Counted from the first letter of the stretch, positions 1 through 6,987 are shown. The stretch is DNA of 7,852 nucleotides from a bacterium (GCA_021811115.1 JAJZPP010000017.1:1-7852), one strand, 5' to 3'. Numbers and translations: made by a program. Notes: generated from the sequence alone by a model not told the origin.

Positions 1-37
1 TATACCATGCCTACATACCTATGTAAGCCATGGTATA
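1..37. repeat. Imperfect palindrome / hairpin at left edge
   Basis: Arms 1-17 and 20-37 are complementary except for one C-C mismatch and one bulged A: TATACCATG pairs with CATGGTATA, and TACATA pairs with TATGTA. Sixteen base pairs surround a CC centre. No clear T-run follows on the plus strand (AAAGTTTAATCTG), so it is a poor rho-independent terminator. It may be the 3' hairpin of an unseen upstream gene or a small interspersed palindrome. The symmetry is seen directly; the function is not known. Confidence 0.6.
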
Positions 38-301
38 CAAAGTTTAATCTGCAAAAAAATACATGCCATCTATTCAAGGGATTTAAGGGATGTTGTACTA
101 GCCGGGCGGCGTGATAGAACAAGAGTTCTGCGACCGACCCATCCTTTGGAGTACGGTACCCTTTTTGGTGGCATATGCCAAGCGCGAAACTTCAGTTGCG
201 AAATATACCCCCATTCTTGTAATCTCAGTGAGAGTTTTGGAAGAGATGCGTCTCGTCTCTTTCGTTTTGAGCGGATTTCATCAATTGTAGGATGTGCTTG
301 C
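38..301. other. Intergenic leader upstream of rpsU
   Basis: No convincing gene lies here. An open frame runs from an ATG at 146 into rpsU without a stop, but it adds 52 residues unlike any S21 and lacks a family match. Small symmetric motifs are present: AGAAC-AAGA-GTTCT at 116-129, the 12-base palindrome TGGCATATGCCA at 169-180, and a tandem AAGGGATTT / AAGGGATGT near 76-93. No tRNA or other structured RNA was recognised. Confidence 0.5.
196..223 (+). promoter_or_regulatory. Candidate sigma-70-type promoter for rpsU operon
   Basis: TTGCGA (196-201) and TGTAAT (218-223) are separated by 16 bases and match the housekeeping consensus at 4/6 and 5/6 positions. It would give a leader of roughly 70 bases before the rpsU ATG. 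The match is by eye only; other weak pairs in this AT-mixed leader cannot be excluded. Confidence 0.35.
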
Positions 302-484
302 ATGACCACAGTCAAAGTTCGACCAGGTGATTCTATTGATAAAGCGTTACGAGCCCTGAAAAAGCGTCTCGATAAAGAAGGCGTCATGAAGGCCGTGAAG
401 GCACACCGGTTCTACTCGAAACCCTCCGTGAAAAAACGTGTAAAATCGAAAGCCGCAACGAAATATCGTCGCCAAAAGGTCTAA
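302..484 (+). CDS. rpsU: 30S ribosomal protein bS21
   Basis: Sixty-residue very basic protein of the small ribosomal subunit, located near the mRNA exit/anti-Shine-Dalgarno region and linked to translation initiation. It starts [20 protein letters not shown], carries the family core with [12 protein letters not shown] around residues 36-46, and ends in a Lys/Arg-rich tail. Its length and wording fit chlamydial S21 closely. The start at 302 was chosen over the in-frame ATG at 146 because it gives normal family length and has AGGA at 289-292, nine bases upstream. dnaJ follows after 93 bases in the same direction, an arrangement also known from Chlamydia. No strong terminator separates them, so co-transcription is likely. 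Confidence 0.95.
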   Translation: MTTVKVRPGDSIDKALRALKKRLDKEGVMKAVKAHRFYSKPSVKKRVKSKAATKYRRQKV

Positions 485-577
485 TCGTTACCCCACTTCT
501 TTCTTCAGTCTCACTGGGTAAGGAATGCGGCGATTCTTCGTGTTTTTTGTTTATAGTCTTACTGGAACGGTTTAACG
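485..577 (+). other. rpsU-dnaJ spacer
   Basis: This 93-base spacer contains a weak stem (TTACCCCA at 488-495 with TGGGTAA at 515-521) and a T-rich stretch, but no GC-rich stem joined to a T-run. TATAGT at 552-557 could be a -10 element for dnaJ, but no matching -35 is visible. No CIRCE-like inverted repeat (HrcA operator) was seen. The likely dnaJ Shine-Dalgarno is the weak GGAACGG at 564-570, seven bases before the ATG. Confidence 0.4.
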
Positions 578-1735
578 ATGGCTGATTATTACGATGTCCT
601 CGGTGTAAACAGAAAAGCATCTCAGGATGAGATTAAGAAGGCGTATCGGAAGTGCGCGCTCCAATACCATCCAGATCGCAATCCTGGCGACCCTGAGGCA
701 GAGAAAAAATTTAAGGAAATTTCCGAAGCGTACGATGTCCTTGGTGACGAACAGAAGCGGGCTGCCTACGATCGATATGGCGCTGAAGCGGTTCGAGGAT
801 ACGCAGGCGCTGGTGTCGGCGGTGGCCGAATGCACCCCGGATTCTCCTCGTTGGAAGAGGCTCTTCGCACCTTTATGGGGGCGTTTGGTGGAGAGTCGAT
901 CTTCGAAGATACGTATGGTGGATACGGCGGAGAGGAGGTCGTCAGGGCACAACAGGGGGCCAGCAAGCGGCTGACGGTGGCGGTCTCTTTTGCTGAGGCG
1001 GTGACCGGTGTCGATAAGGAAGTGACCATTAGCAACTACGTTGTCTGCCCATCCTGTTCAGGACGCAGAACCAGATCCTCTCAAGGAGTCAAGCGGTGTA
1101 CCCGTTGTGGTGGCGTGGGGCAAGTGTTTGAGCAGCGCGGTTTCTTCAGCATGTCCATGACCTGCCCTCAGTGCCATGGTGAAGGGCAAATGATCGTTGA
1201 CCCGTGCCAGGAATGCCAGGGCGAGGGGCGAGTGAAGGGCAAGGAGAAAGTCCACTTCCACATCCCTGCCGGCATTGATACTGGGATGCGATTGAAGCTG
1301 GCGGGCCACGGCGATGTTGGGTATGGCGGCGCCCCAGCGGGCGATCTGTTTGTCTATGTGAAAGTAGACTCCCACGACCTCTTCGATCGTCAGGGCAACG
1401 ATATTACGCTGGATCTACCCATTTCCGTTACTGAGGCGGCCCTCGGATGTAAGAAGGAGGTTCCTACCTTTAGTTCGTCAACAGCTAAGATTGTGATCCC
1501 CGAGGTGACCCAATCGGGTAAAGTATTCCGAATCAAAGGAATGGGCTTCCCCAGCCTCCAAGGAGGAGGGAGGGGGGATATGCTGGTTCGAGTCATCGTC
1601 GAGACACCTACCGAACTCACATCTCAGCAAAAGGAGTTGCTCGAGCAACTGGCCAAAACAGAGCGATCGGCAAACTTCCCCATGAAAGAGAGGTTTGAAA
1701 AACGGTTGCATCAGTTTGAAGGGGCTTCCAAATAG
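578..1735 (+). CDS. dnaJ: Chaperone DnaJ (type I Hsp40)
   Basis: Cytoplasmic co-chaperone that delivers unfolded substrates to DnaK and stimulates its ATPase; with DnaK/GrpE it also feeds ClpB. The protein has 385 residues, normal for a class A DnaJ. The J domain spans about 1-70 with the essential HPD at 31-33. A short Gly-rich linker covers about 71-128. The zinc domain has four Cys pairs (C157/C160, C174/C177, C196/C199, C210/C213). The two beta-sandwich substrate-binding domains run to about 345, followed by a C-terminal helix. The last three Cys repeats are canonical CxxCxGxG, but the first reads CPSCSGRRT and has lost the final glycine; all eight Cys are kept. The stop codon overlaps the next gene's GTG by one base, suggesting translational coupling. 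The ATG at 578 gives the canonical start [10 protein letters not shown]. Confidence 0.97.
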   Translation: MADYYDVLGVNRKASQDEIKKAYRKCALQYHPDRNPGDPEAEKKFKEISEAYDVLGDEQKRAAYDRYGAEAVRGYAGAGVGGGRMHPGFSSLEEALRTFMGAFGGESIFEDTYGGYGGEEVVRAQQGASKRLTVAVSFAEAVTGVDKEVTISNYVVCPSCSGRRTRSSQGVKRCTRCGGVGQVFEQRGFFSMSMTCPQCHGEGQMIVDPCQECQGEGRVKGKEKVHFHIPAGIDTGMRLKLAGHGDVGYGGAPAGDLFVYVKVDSHDLFDRQGNDITLDLPISVTEAALGCKKEVPTFSSSTAKIVIPEVTQSGKVFRIKGMGFPSLQGGGRGDMLVRVIVETPTELTSQQKELLEQLAKTERSANFPMKERFEKRLHQFEGASK

Positions 1736-2799
1736 TGGAGCGAGTAGAATCTGTCTTGAGGTTGCTCTCTCGGCATCATTTTGACGCAATCCTCATCCAC
1801 TCTCCAATAAATTTATACTATCTGACTGGGCTTCACCTCTCTCGAGGATATCTTCTCCTGACTCTGGAAAAGAGGATTCTGTGGGTAGATCCACGGTACA
1901 AAGAGGTGGCTCAAGCACTCTCCTCTGACGTAGAAATTTTTTGTCATGCTTCAGCTATAGAGACCTATCTCTCTATTGGAGCCACCGTGGCGCAGGTTAA
2001 AGGTCGGGTTGGCTTTGATGCCTCTACAATGAGTGTAGAGGTATTTCAAGCGATTGGCTCTCAAACCTCTGTCGAGAAACTTGTTCCGGCTCCCGCTCTG
2101 TTCTCTGAGTTACGGAGGCCAAAACGGGCCGAAGAGATTGCTTCAATCGAGGAGGCATGCCGCTTATGCGAACAGGGCTTTCAGCATATTCGAGGCCTAT
2201 TTCGAGAGGGAATTACGGAGCGCGAGCTGTCGCAACAGTTGAAAGCTTTTTGGTTTGCTCATGGGGCAGAAGCGCTCTCCTTTGAGCCTATTATAGCGTT
2301 TGGAGCCCATACCGCCTGTCCCCACTGGTCGTGCTCCTCAACACCCTTACACGCCCCTTCTCCCATCCTGATCGATATTGGGGTTCAGCTCCATTCCTAC
2401 CAGTCAGATATGACCCGCACACTCTTTTTTGGGGAGCCAGATCCAGAACTGTTGAAATGCCACACGCTTGTTCAAGAGGCGTATGAGCTTGCCTTTTCAG
2501 AGGCTCGTCCAGGGGTAGCGCCCCACCATCTTGATAGCCTTGTGCGCCAGTTTTTCTCTCAGAATGGTTTCCCAAATAGCTTTCTTCATGGGTTAGGCCA
2601 TGGTGTTGGCCTCGAAGTCCATGAGGCGCCTCGGATAAGCGCCTATGCCACGGATGAGTTGCCCTTCCAAGTGGGTGATGTGATTGCCATTGAGCCTGGC
2701 CTTTACCTGCCTGGACGCGGGGGAATCAGGATTGAGAATACAGTCGTTATTGAGGCTGCTGGAGCCCGATCGCTTATAGGGGAATCCACGTATCTTTGA
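1735..2799 (+). CDS. pepP: Xaa-Pro aminopeptidase-like peptidase (M24 family)
   Basis: Cytoplasmic metallopeptidase expected to remove N-terminal residues preceding proline in peptide turnover. The 354-residue protein has an N-terminal creatinase-like domain (about 1-125) and a C-terminal pita-bread domain. All five dinuclear metal ligands are visible: D214 (ILIDIG), D225 (QSDMTRT), H289 (HGLGHGVGLEVHE), E320 (IEPGLY) and E334 (IRIENT). The start is GTG at 1735, sharing its G with the TAG of dnaJ, with GAAGGGG at 1718-1724 as the Shine-Dalgarno; no upstream start is possible without entering dnaJ. The last 26 bases overlap the 3' end of the convergent gene on the other strand, and the C-terminus is short after the last metal ligand. 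Xaa-Pro dipeptidase (pepQ) is an alternative; the exact substrate cannot be read from the sequence. Confidence 0.9.
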   Translation: MERVESVLRLLSRHHFDAILIHSPINLYYLTGLHLSRGYLLLTLEKRILWVDPRYKEVAQALSSDVEIFCHASAIETYLSIGATVAQVKGRVGFDASTMSVEVFQAIGSQTSVEKLVPAPALFSELRRPKRAEEIASIEEACRLCEQGFQHIRGLFREGITERELSQQLKAFWFAHGAEALSFEPIIAFGAHTACPHWSCSSTPLHAPSPILIDIGVQLHSYQSDMTRTLFFGEPDPELLKCHTLVQEAYELAFSEARPGVAPHHLDSLVRQFFSQNGFPNSFLHGLGHGVGLEVHEAPRISAYATDELPFQVGDVIAIEPGLYLPGRGGIRIENTVVIEAAGARSLIGESTYL

Positions 2800-3466
2800 C
2801 GTTGAATCGTTTCCGCTTCTGCGTTTTTTGCTCTTTCTCGATGAGCGTCTCATCGGTCTGAGAACCCAGTTCGATGAGGAGTTTGGTTTTTAGCTCTCCA
2901 GCCCGTTCGTTGAGCTGCTGGATGCGCTTGATTTGTTCTGGCGTCAGCCGTTCCGCATTCCGAAAGCTGAAAACCTCTTCTATGGTAGTGCCGAGCAGTT
3001 CGTACCGATTATCGATGTGACGCCGTTTCAACCAGAGGAGGTGTTTGCGCAGGACAAGGAGGGGGGCCGGCTCTTCGAGGAATTGGTCGCCGGGAGGTGT
3101 GGTTGTCGGTTGTGGCTGAGGTCGTTTTGGAACACGCGTGGATTGTTTGCGGGCTTTGTAGATGACATCCGCCTCTGGAGTCTTTTCCAGAGGAACGATG
3201 AGCGGTTCCTCCTCGACCAGTTCTTCAGTAGGCTGAAGGGTCTCCTGTGGTTTGGTCTCCTCTTCTTCTTCGGCGGCCGCCTCTTCCCGGAGGAGCTTTC
3301 CTACCGTATCATCCGTTACAGGTCGGGGAGTCTCCTCTTTCAAGCCGAAGTAGGAGATGGCCCGCTCTGTAGGCGCTGGTTTGCCTTCCGCAAGGTCTTT
3401 AATTCTGGTTTGGCGTACCGCCTGTTCAAACTCGCGCTCAGCCTTTGAATAGTCGATTTTAGCCAT
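2774..3466 (-). CDS. Conserved-looking hypothetical protein downstream of clpB
   Basis: A 230-residue protein of no family I recognise. The N-terminal 45 residues are charged and probably helical (MAKIDYSKAEREFEQAVRQT). Residues about 44-100 are strongly acidic, with EEAAAEEEEE at 61-70, and about 111-135 are Pro/Thr/Gln-rich, so the middle is probably disordered. Residues about 136-200 look folded and helical (LLVLRKHLLWLKRRHIDNRY, then LTPEQIKRIQQLNERAGELK), and a Lys/Arg-rich patch (KTQKRKR) lies near the C-terminus. No signal peptide or membrane segment is visible. The ATG is 3 bases after the clpB stop, and AGGA inside the end of clpB is correctly spaced (10 bases), so it is very probably translated with clpB. 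A ClpB-related or stress-linked role is only guilt by association. The tail overlaps pepP by 26 bases on the opposite strand. Confidence 0.8.
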   Translation of the reverse strand: MAKIDYSKAEREFEQAVRQTRIKDLAEGKPAPTERAISYFGLKEETPRPVTDDTVGKLLREEAAAEEEEETKPQETLQPTEELVEEEPLIVPLEKTPEADVIYKARKQSTRVPKRPQPQPTTTPPGDQFLEEPAPLLVLRKHLLWLKRRHIDNRYELLGTTIEEVFSFRNAERLTPEQIKRIQQLNERAGELKTKLLIELGSQTDETLIEKEQKTQKRKRFNVKDTWIPL

Positions 3467-3469
3467 ATG

Positions 3470-6070
3470 CTATATATCCTGTGTTTCAAACCCAACGGTC
3501 TCTTTATTTGCCATCTTGAGAGTCACTTTCTGCTGGCTTCTGATGGTGTTGCTGAGAATCGCCGCGGACAACGGGTTGACGACCGCTGTTTGGATGAGTC
3601 GCTTGAGCGGACGGGCACCAAAGAGCGCATCATACCCTTCTGTTGCCAGATAATCGACAACGGCCGGTTTCCATTCCAGGAAAATCTCCTTTTCTGCGAG
3701 CCGTTTGACGAGCCTCTCCAGTTGAATGAGGACGATTTTATGCATGTCCTCGGGACGTAACGGGAGGAATGGGAGAATGTCATCCAGTCGATTGAGAAAT
3801 TCAGGGCGGAACTGGGCTTTAATGACGGGATCGAGGATGGTGAGGATCGCCTCTTTTGTCAGCCCATGCTTGCTGCTCTCAAGCCGTTGGAGAAGCAGGT
3901 CTGAGCCGATGTTTGAGGTCATAATGAAGAGGGCGTTCTTACAGTTGACAAGACGTCCCTTGCTATCGGTGAGTCGACCATCATCAAAGATCTGCAACAG
4001 AATGTTGAAGATGTCAGGATGGGCCTTCTCAATCTCATCAAGGAGCACAATGGAGTAGGGGCGACGGCGCAAACTTTCGGTGAGCCGACCTCCCTCCTCG
4101 TACCCAACGTAGCCTGGTGGGGATCCGATTAGCTTTGATACAGAGTGTTTCTCCATGTACTCTGACATGTCGAGCCGAATGATCGCCTCTTCCTGGTTGA
4201 AGAGCTGCTCTGCGAGCGCTTTGGCCAGCTCCGTTTTGCCAACACCGGTAGGTCCGAGAAACAAGAAGACGCCCATAGGCCGTTGCGGATCGGAGAGGCC
4301 GGCTCGAGAACGCCGAACCGCCTCTGAGACCGCTTGAATCGCAAACGGCTGGCCCACAACCCGTGCTTCAAGGGCTTTTTCAAGATGGAGGAGCTTTTCA
4401 GCCTCGGCCGTGAGCATCTTTGAGACGGGGATTCCGGTCCATTTTGAGACAACCAGGGCGATGAGCTGCTCATCAACCTCTTCCTGCAAGAGCCTGTGGG
4501 GTTTGTTTTTCAGTTCCTGTTCCAATGCCGTCAATTCTTGGTTGACTGCTGGAATGGTGCTGTAGCGAAGCTGAGCCACCTTTTCGTAGTCGGCCTTGCG
4601 CTCAAACTCCTCTTCTTCGAATCGGAGCTTTTCCAATCGATCCTTTTTCTCTTTAATCTTTTCGATGAGGGCTTTTTCTGCCTCCCACTCGTGTTTCAGG
4701 GCAGCGATCTCCTCTTTTACCGTCGCTATTTTTCCCTCCAGTTTTTGCATCTCCGGTTTTGAGGCGGACTCCGGTTCATTTTTCAAGGCTTCGCGCTCTA
4801 CAATGAGGGAGGAGAGCTCCCGTTCCTTCGAGTCGAGTGGGAGAGGACGGGATCCTATTTGCATGCGGATGAGACTGGCCGCTTCGTCGATCAGGTCGAT
4901 TGCCTTATCGGGGAGAAACCTGTCGGTAATATAGCGAGCGGAGAGAAAGACAGCGGCGTGGAGCGCCTCTTCCGTAATGCGAACGGAGTGGAAAATCTCG
5001 TACCGTTCCTTCAGTCCTCGGAGAATGGCGATCGCCTCTTCAAGGGAGGGCTCTTTGATCATGATCGGCTGGAACCTGCGCTCGAGCGCCGCATCTTTCT
5101 CAATGTGCTTCTGGTATTCATTGAGGGTGGTGGCACCGATGCAGTGGAGAGTCCCTCTGGCAAGCGCCGGCTTTAAGAGGTTGGCCGCATCGATAGCCCC
5201 TTCTGCAGCCCCAGCACCTACCAGTGTGTGAACTTCGTCGATGAAGAGGATGATCTTCCCCTCATTATGCTCCATTTCTCGGAGGATCCCCTTGAGGCGG
5301 TCCTCAAATTCACCGCGAAACTTGGTTCCAGCCACAAGGCTGCCCATATCGAGCGCGTAGAGCTGTTTGTGTTTGAGTGAGTCGGGCACATCTCCCTGCA
5401 CGATGCGAATGGCCAACCCTTCTGCAATGGCGGTCTTCCCGACCCCAGGTTCTCCGATGAGCATGGGGTTATTCTTCGTTCTTCGGGAGAGCACCTGTAT
5501 GGTGCGACGTATTTCTTCTTCTCTGCCTATGACGGGATCCAATTTTCCCTGCCGAGCGAGTTGTGTGAGGTTTCTGCAATACTTTTCTAGGGCCTGAATA
5601 GAGGCTTCTGCTGTCTCTGAATCCATAGATCGTCCTGCTCGAAGCTGTTCGATGGTTTGTTGGGCTGTTTTTTCTGTGATGTTGGCCTGTTCTTTCCACG
5701 AAGAAAAATGGTCTTTGGCGTACTTGACGAAGGCCATGAAGAGGTGGTCTGCGCTGATGTGCGTATCATTCCAACTCTTGGCAATATCTTCTGCCTCCCG
5801 CAGTCGCTGTTCGAGCGATCGGTTGACTTGAGGCCGCTGCCCCGAGCCTTCAAGTGAAGGGAGTTTTTGGATTGCTTCGAGCACTCTTTTTTCGAGCGCC
5901 TCAGGAGAGGCTTTGAGGGCCTTAATGATAGAACAAAAATAGCCCTCCTTATCTTGAAGGAGGGCGTACAGCAGGTGGAGGTCATACACTTCAGCATGGT
6001 GAGACTCTTCCGCTATTCGGAATGCCTCTTGAATGGCTGTAGCAACACTTTCTGTAAACTGCTGCGGCAT
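3470..6070 (-). CDS. clpB: ATP-dependent chaperone/disaggregase ClpB
   Basis: Hexameric AAA+ unfoldase (Hsp100) that threads aggregated proteins through its pore together with DnaK/DnaJ/GrpE. It has 866 residues, the normal ClpB length. In order: N domain (about 1-145); first ATPase with Walker A GEPGVGKT at 206-213, pore loop near F251, Walker B ending D278-E279 and Arg-finger region ERRF at 330-333; coiled-coil middle domain (about 405-525); second ATPase with Walker A GPTGVGKT at 606-613, pore loop GYVG at 653-656, Walker B D678-E679, and sensor-2 GARPLKR at 818-824. The complete M domain and the lack of a ClpP-binding loop signature separate it from ClpA/ClpC. The start at 6070 has a strong Shine-Dalgarno (GAGGTGA, complement of 6074-6080). 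The hypothetical gene follows after 3 bases. No inactivating change was seen. Confidence 0.98.
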   Translation of the reverse strand: MPQQFTESVATAIQEAFRIAEESHHAEVYDLHLLYALLQDKEGYFCSIIKALKASPEALEKRVLEAIQKLPSLEGSGQRPQVNRSLEQRLREAEDIAKSWNDTHISADHLFMAFVKYAKDHFSSWKEQANITEKTAQQTIEQLRAGRSMDSETAEASIQALEKYCRNLTQLARQGKLDPVIGREEEIRRTIQVLSRRTKNNPMLIGEPGVGKTAIAEGLAIRIVQGDVPDSLKHKQLYALDMGSLVAGTKFRGEFEDRLKGILREMEHNEGKIILFIDEVHTLVGAGAAEGAIDAANLLKPALARGTLHCIGATTLNEYQKHIEKDAALERRFQPIMIKEPSLEEAIAILRGLKERYEIFHSVRITEEALHAAVFLSARYITDRFLPDKAIDLIDEAASLIRMQIGSRPLPLDSKERELSSLIVEREALKNEPESASKPEMQKLEGKIATVKEEIAALKHEWEAEKALIEKIKEKKDRLEKLRFEEEEFERKADYEKVAQLRYSTIPAVNQELTALEQELKNKPHRLLQEEVDEQLIALVVSKWTGIPVSKMLTAEAEKLLHLEKALEARVVGQPFAIQAVSEAVRRSRAGLSDPQRPMGVFLFLGPTGVGKTELAKALAEQLFNQEEAIIRLDMSEYMEKHSVSKLIGSPPGYVGYEEGGRLTESLRRRPYSIVLLDEIEKAHPDIFNILLQIFDDGRLTDSKGRLVNCKNALFIMTSNIGSDLLLQRLESSKHGLTKEAILTILDPVIKAQFRPEFLNRLDDILPFLPLRPEDMHKIVLIQLERLVKRLAEKEIFLEWKPAVVDYLATEGYDALFGARPLKRLIQTAVVNPLSAAILSNTIRSQQKVTLKMANKETVGFETQDI

Positions 6071-6073
6071 ACG

Positions 6074-6080
6074 TCACCTC
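6074..6080 (-). promoter_or_regulatory. Strong ribosome binding site of clpB
   Basis: The minus strand reads GAGGTGA three bases before the clpB ATG, nearly the full anti-16S match. It fixes the start at 6070 and predicts efficient translation. Confidence 0.8.
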
Positions 6081-6127
6081 TAGATACCGAATTTAGATCG
6101 TTCTTTTCCAGGATCCAAGACTTTTGT

Positions 6128-6160
6128 CCAAATTGTCGTGATAATGACTATTTGGTTCAA
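6128..6160 (-). promoter_or_regulatory. Candidate clpB promoter with overlapping palindrome
   Basis: On the minus strand TTGAAC (complement of 6155-6160) and GACAAT (complement of 6132-6137) are 17 bases apart, each 4/6 to the sigma-70 consensus. This would give a leader of about 55 bases. An imperfect palindrome at 6128-6155 (CCAAAT-T-GTC, eight-base centre, GAC-T-ATTTGG) covers the spacer and the -10, the place where a repressor operator would sit. It is not a CIRCE element. The symmetry is seen directly; promoter and operator roles are inferred. Confidence 0.35.
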
Positions 6161-6176
6161 GTTCCAAGTTCTGGAG

Positions 6177-6241
6177 TTTGGACAAATAGCCGCCATGTTA
6201 GGTAACTAACAAAGCTTAGGCAGGGCGGCTATCCGTCCAAA
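6177..6241. repeat. 65-base inverted repeat upstream of clpB
   Basis: The 18-base arm TTTGGACAAATAGCCGCC (6177-6194) recurs inverted at 6224-6241 with two mismatches. Between them lies a second palindrome, TGTTAGGTAACTAACA (6196-6211). The 10-base tip TTTGGACAAA also occurs inverted at 6123-6132. A run of T follows the right arm on the plus strand (to 6248), so the structure could end plus-strand transcription, though no plus-strand gene precedes it. A decayed small mobile element (MITE-like) is an equal possibility. Confidence 0.6.
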
Positions 6242-6439
6242 TTTTTTTCCGCTCGTCCGAAAAAGCTTCTGTCCGAAAAAGTTTCCTTGATCAAAATCGA
6301 TTTCTTGATTAGGATCTGCTGACAAAAGGCCATAGTCCACAAAAAAAAGCGAGTTGCCATAAAAGTATAGCAAGTGAAGAGAACCAGTCGACATATCATG
6401 TGTTCTTAAAGATGCCAACAACGCAAGAGATGGAACCAT
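6206..6439 (-). CDS. Doubtful 77-residue ORF, possible gene fragment
   Basis: The only open frame in this stretch; it starts at an ATG three bases outside the start codon of the plus-strand caspase remnant and runs the other way. Its central part (LHLLYFYGNSLFFVDYGLL) looks protein-like. The last third comes from the 16-base tandem repeats (6255-6286) and the inverted repeat at 6177-6241, so the C-terminus is not original coding sequence. The nearest AGGA is 12 bases from the ATG, a weak site. I do not recognise the family. It may be a truncated relic of a gene that once lay to the left of the caspase cluster, or simply a chance frame. Confidence 0.25.
   Translation of the reverse strand: MVPSLALLASLRTHDMSTGSLHLLYFYGNSLFFVDYGLLSADPNQEIDFDQGNFFGQKLFRTSGKKFGRIAALPKLC
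6255..6286. repeat. Two tandem 16-base repeats
   Basis: GTCCGAAAAAGCTTCT (6255-6270) is followed directly by GTCCGAAAAAGTTTCC (6271-6286), 14 of 16 identical. They lie in the AT-rich, gene-poor stretch between clpB and the caspase remnants. Confidence 0.7.
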
Positions 6440-6441
6440 TT

Positions 6442-6617
6442 ATGAAACTTTTCCTTTTGTTCGTAGCTTTATCGGGTTCATGGATAAAAGACTATGTACA
6501 CACAGTGTGTCATGGGAAGAGATTTTTAGAAAAACAGAAAAATACTGTCTAACTCATCCAAAACACCCTCAACATCCAGTTTTCCGTTACTATCCGAGCA
6601 ACAGTTATGCGAAATAA
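6442..6617 (+). pseudogene. Copy A+: decayed secreted caspase-like protein
   Basis: Only the two ends of a caspase-like (peptidase C14) gene remain. The N-terminus (6442 to about 6480, MKLFLLFVALSGS) is a hydrophobic signal peptide start. The C-terminus resumes in another frame from about 6483 (DKRLCTHSVSWEEIFRKTEK) and reads to a natural stop at 6615-6617 after QHPVFRY and a polar tail. The whole catalytic domain is missing at a junction near 6481-6485, and the original frame stops at 6550-6552 after 36 codons. The same two segments occur on the opposite strand in copy A-: 33 identical bases at the start (6439-6471 versus 7819-7851), and about 60 nearly identical bases at 6486-6548 versus 7581-7644. 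SWEEIF is typical of the end of chlamydial caspase-like proteins as I know them. The protein is certainly non-functional as a protease. Confidence 0.75.
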
Positions 6618-6669
6618 TTAGATGCGTGCATATGAACACACGAAAGGCTGTCGGAAATTAGTGCCCTAC

Positions 6670-6737
6670 AGAGGCTTTTGCAAAACTCCTTTTTGCCCAC
6701 AATGGAGTTTAGCAAAAGCCTCTACATTGTTTTTTTT
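6670..6737 (+). terminator. Strong stem-loop plus T-run (or tiny inverted-repeat element)
   Basis: Arms 6670-6689 and 6704-6723 pair over 20 bases with a single A-A mismatch (AGAGGCTTTTGCAAAACTCC and its complement), around a 14-base loop. Eight T follow at 6730-6737. On the plus strand this fits a rho-independent terminator after copy A+. Alternatively, 6671-6722 is a 52-base element with 19-base terminal repeats beginning GAGG and ending CCTC, flanked on both sides by TACA (6667-6670, 6723-6726), as a target duplication would be. GAGGCTTTTGCAAAA recalls the ends of some IS5-family elements, from memory only. The opposite-strand copy lacks this structure. Confidence 0.6.
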
Positions 6738-6765
6738 ATGACTAAAAAAGCGTCTAGGAGGTAGT

Positions 6766-6987
6766 ATGAGGCTATTTTTGCTTACGATTCTCTGTATCCA
6801 AGCTGTTTTTCTTTACGCAGAGAATCCAATCAACCTCAAAGCACTGATCGTCTTTTTCGAAAGAGATAAACATCCAGATTTAATACTGTCTCTCAAATCA
6901 CCCCAAAACGGTGTTGCAGTGGCATACCTGGCCTTTAAACTATTAAGCACCATGCTGGTGAACAATCCACCAATTGGTCGATCCTGA
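6766..6987 (+). pseudogene. Copy B+: caspase-like N-terminal fragment fused to antisense
   Basis: The 73-residue frame begins with a genuine signal peptide (MRLFLLTILCIQAVFLYAEN, cleavage likely after YA) and the first strand of the caspase-like fold (LKALIVF). AGGAGGT at 6756-6762 is an excellent Shine-Dalgarno. The first 90 bases are about 83% identical to the start of copy B- at 7324, with most differences synonymous. From about 6857 on the frame is the antisense of the C-terminal coding segment of copy B- and has no meaning as protein. The gene therefore lost everything after residue 30 when it was joined to the oppositely oriented copy. A short secreted peptide may still be made, but a function is unlikely. 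Confidence 0.7.

Noticed and set aside
60..145. Possible tRNA or small structured RNA in the leader (GTTCTGCGAC resembles a T-arm)
   Set aside because: No acceptor stem, anticodon arm or D-arm could be fitted on either strand.
146..301. In-frame N-terminal extension of rpsU starting at 146
   Set aside because: It would add 52 residues to a family that is normally about 58-70 long. The ATG at 302 has a well-placed AGGA and gives the expected S21 start.
70..387. 105-residue minus-strand frame over the rpsU leader
   Set aside because: It overlaps rpsU on the opposite strand, has no recognisable motif and has an Arg/Ser-rich composition typical of chance antisense frames.
485..577. CIRCE/HrcA operator upstream of dnaJ
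   Set aside because: No TTAGCACTC-N9-GAGTGCTAA-like repeat is present here or upstream of clpB.
2933..3448. 171-residue plus-strand frame opposite the clpB-linked gene
   Set aside because: The minus-strand gene has a ribosome binding site, tight coupling to clpB and sensible composition; the plus frame is its mirror, rich in Phe/Leu/Arg.
4496..4934. Plus-strand frames opposite the clpB middle domain
   Set aside because: They are complement of Glu/Lys-rich coiled-coil codons, which gives Phe/Ser/Leu-rich chance frames inside an intact clpB.
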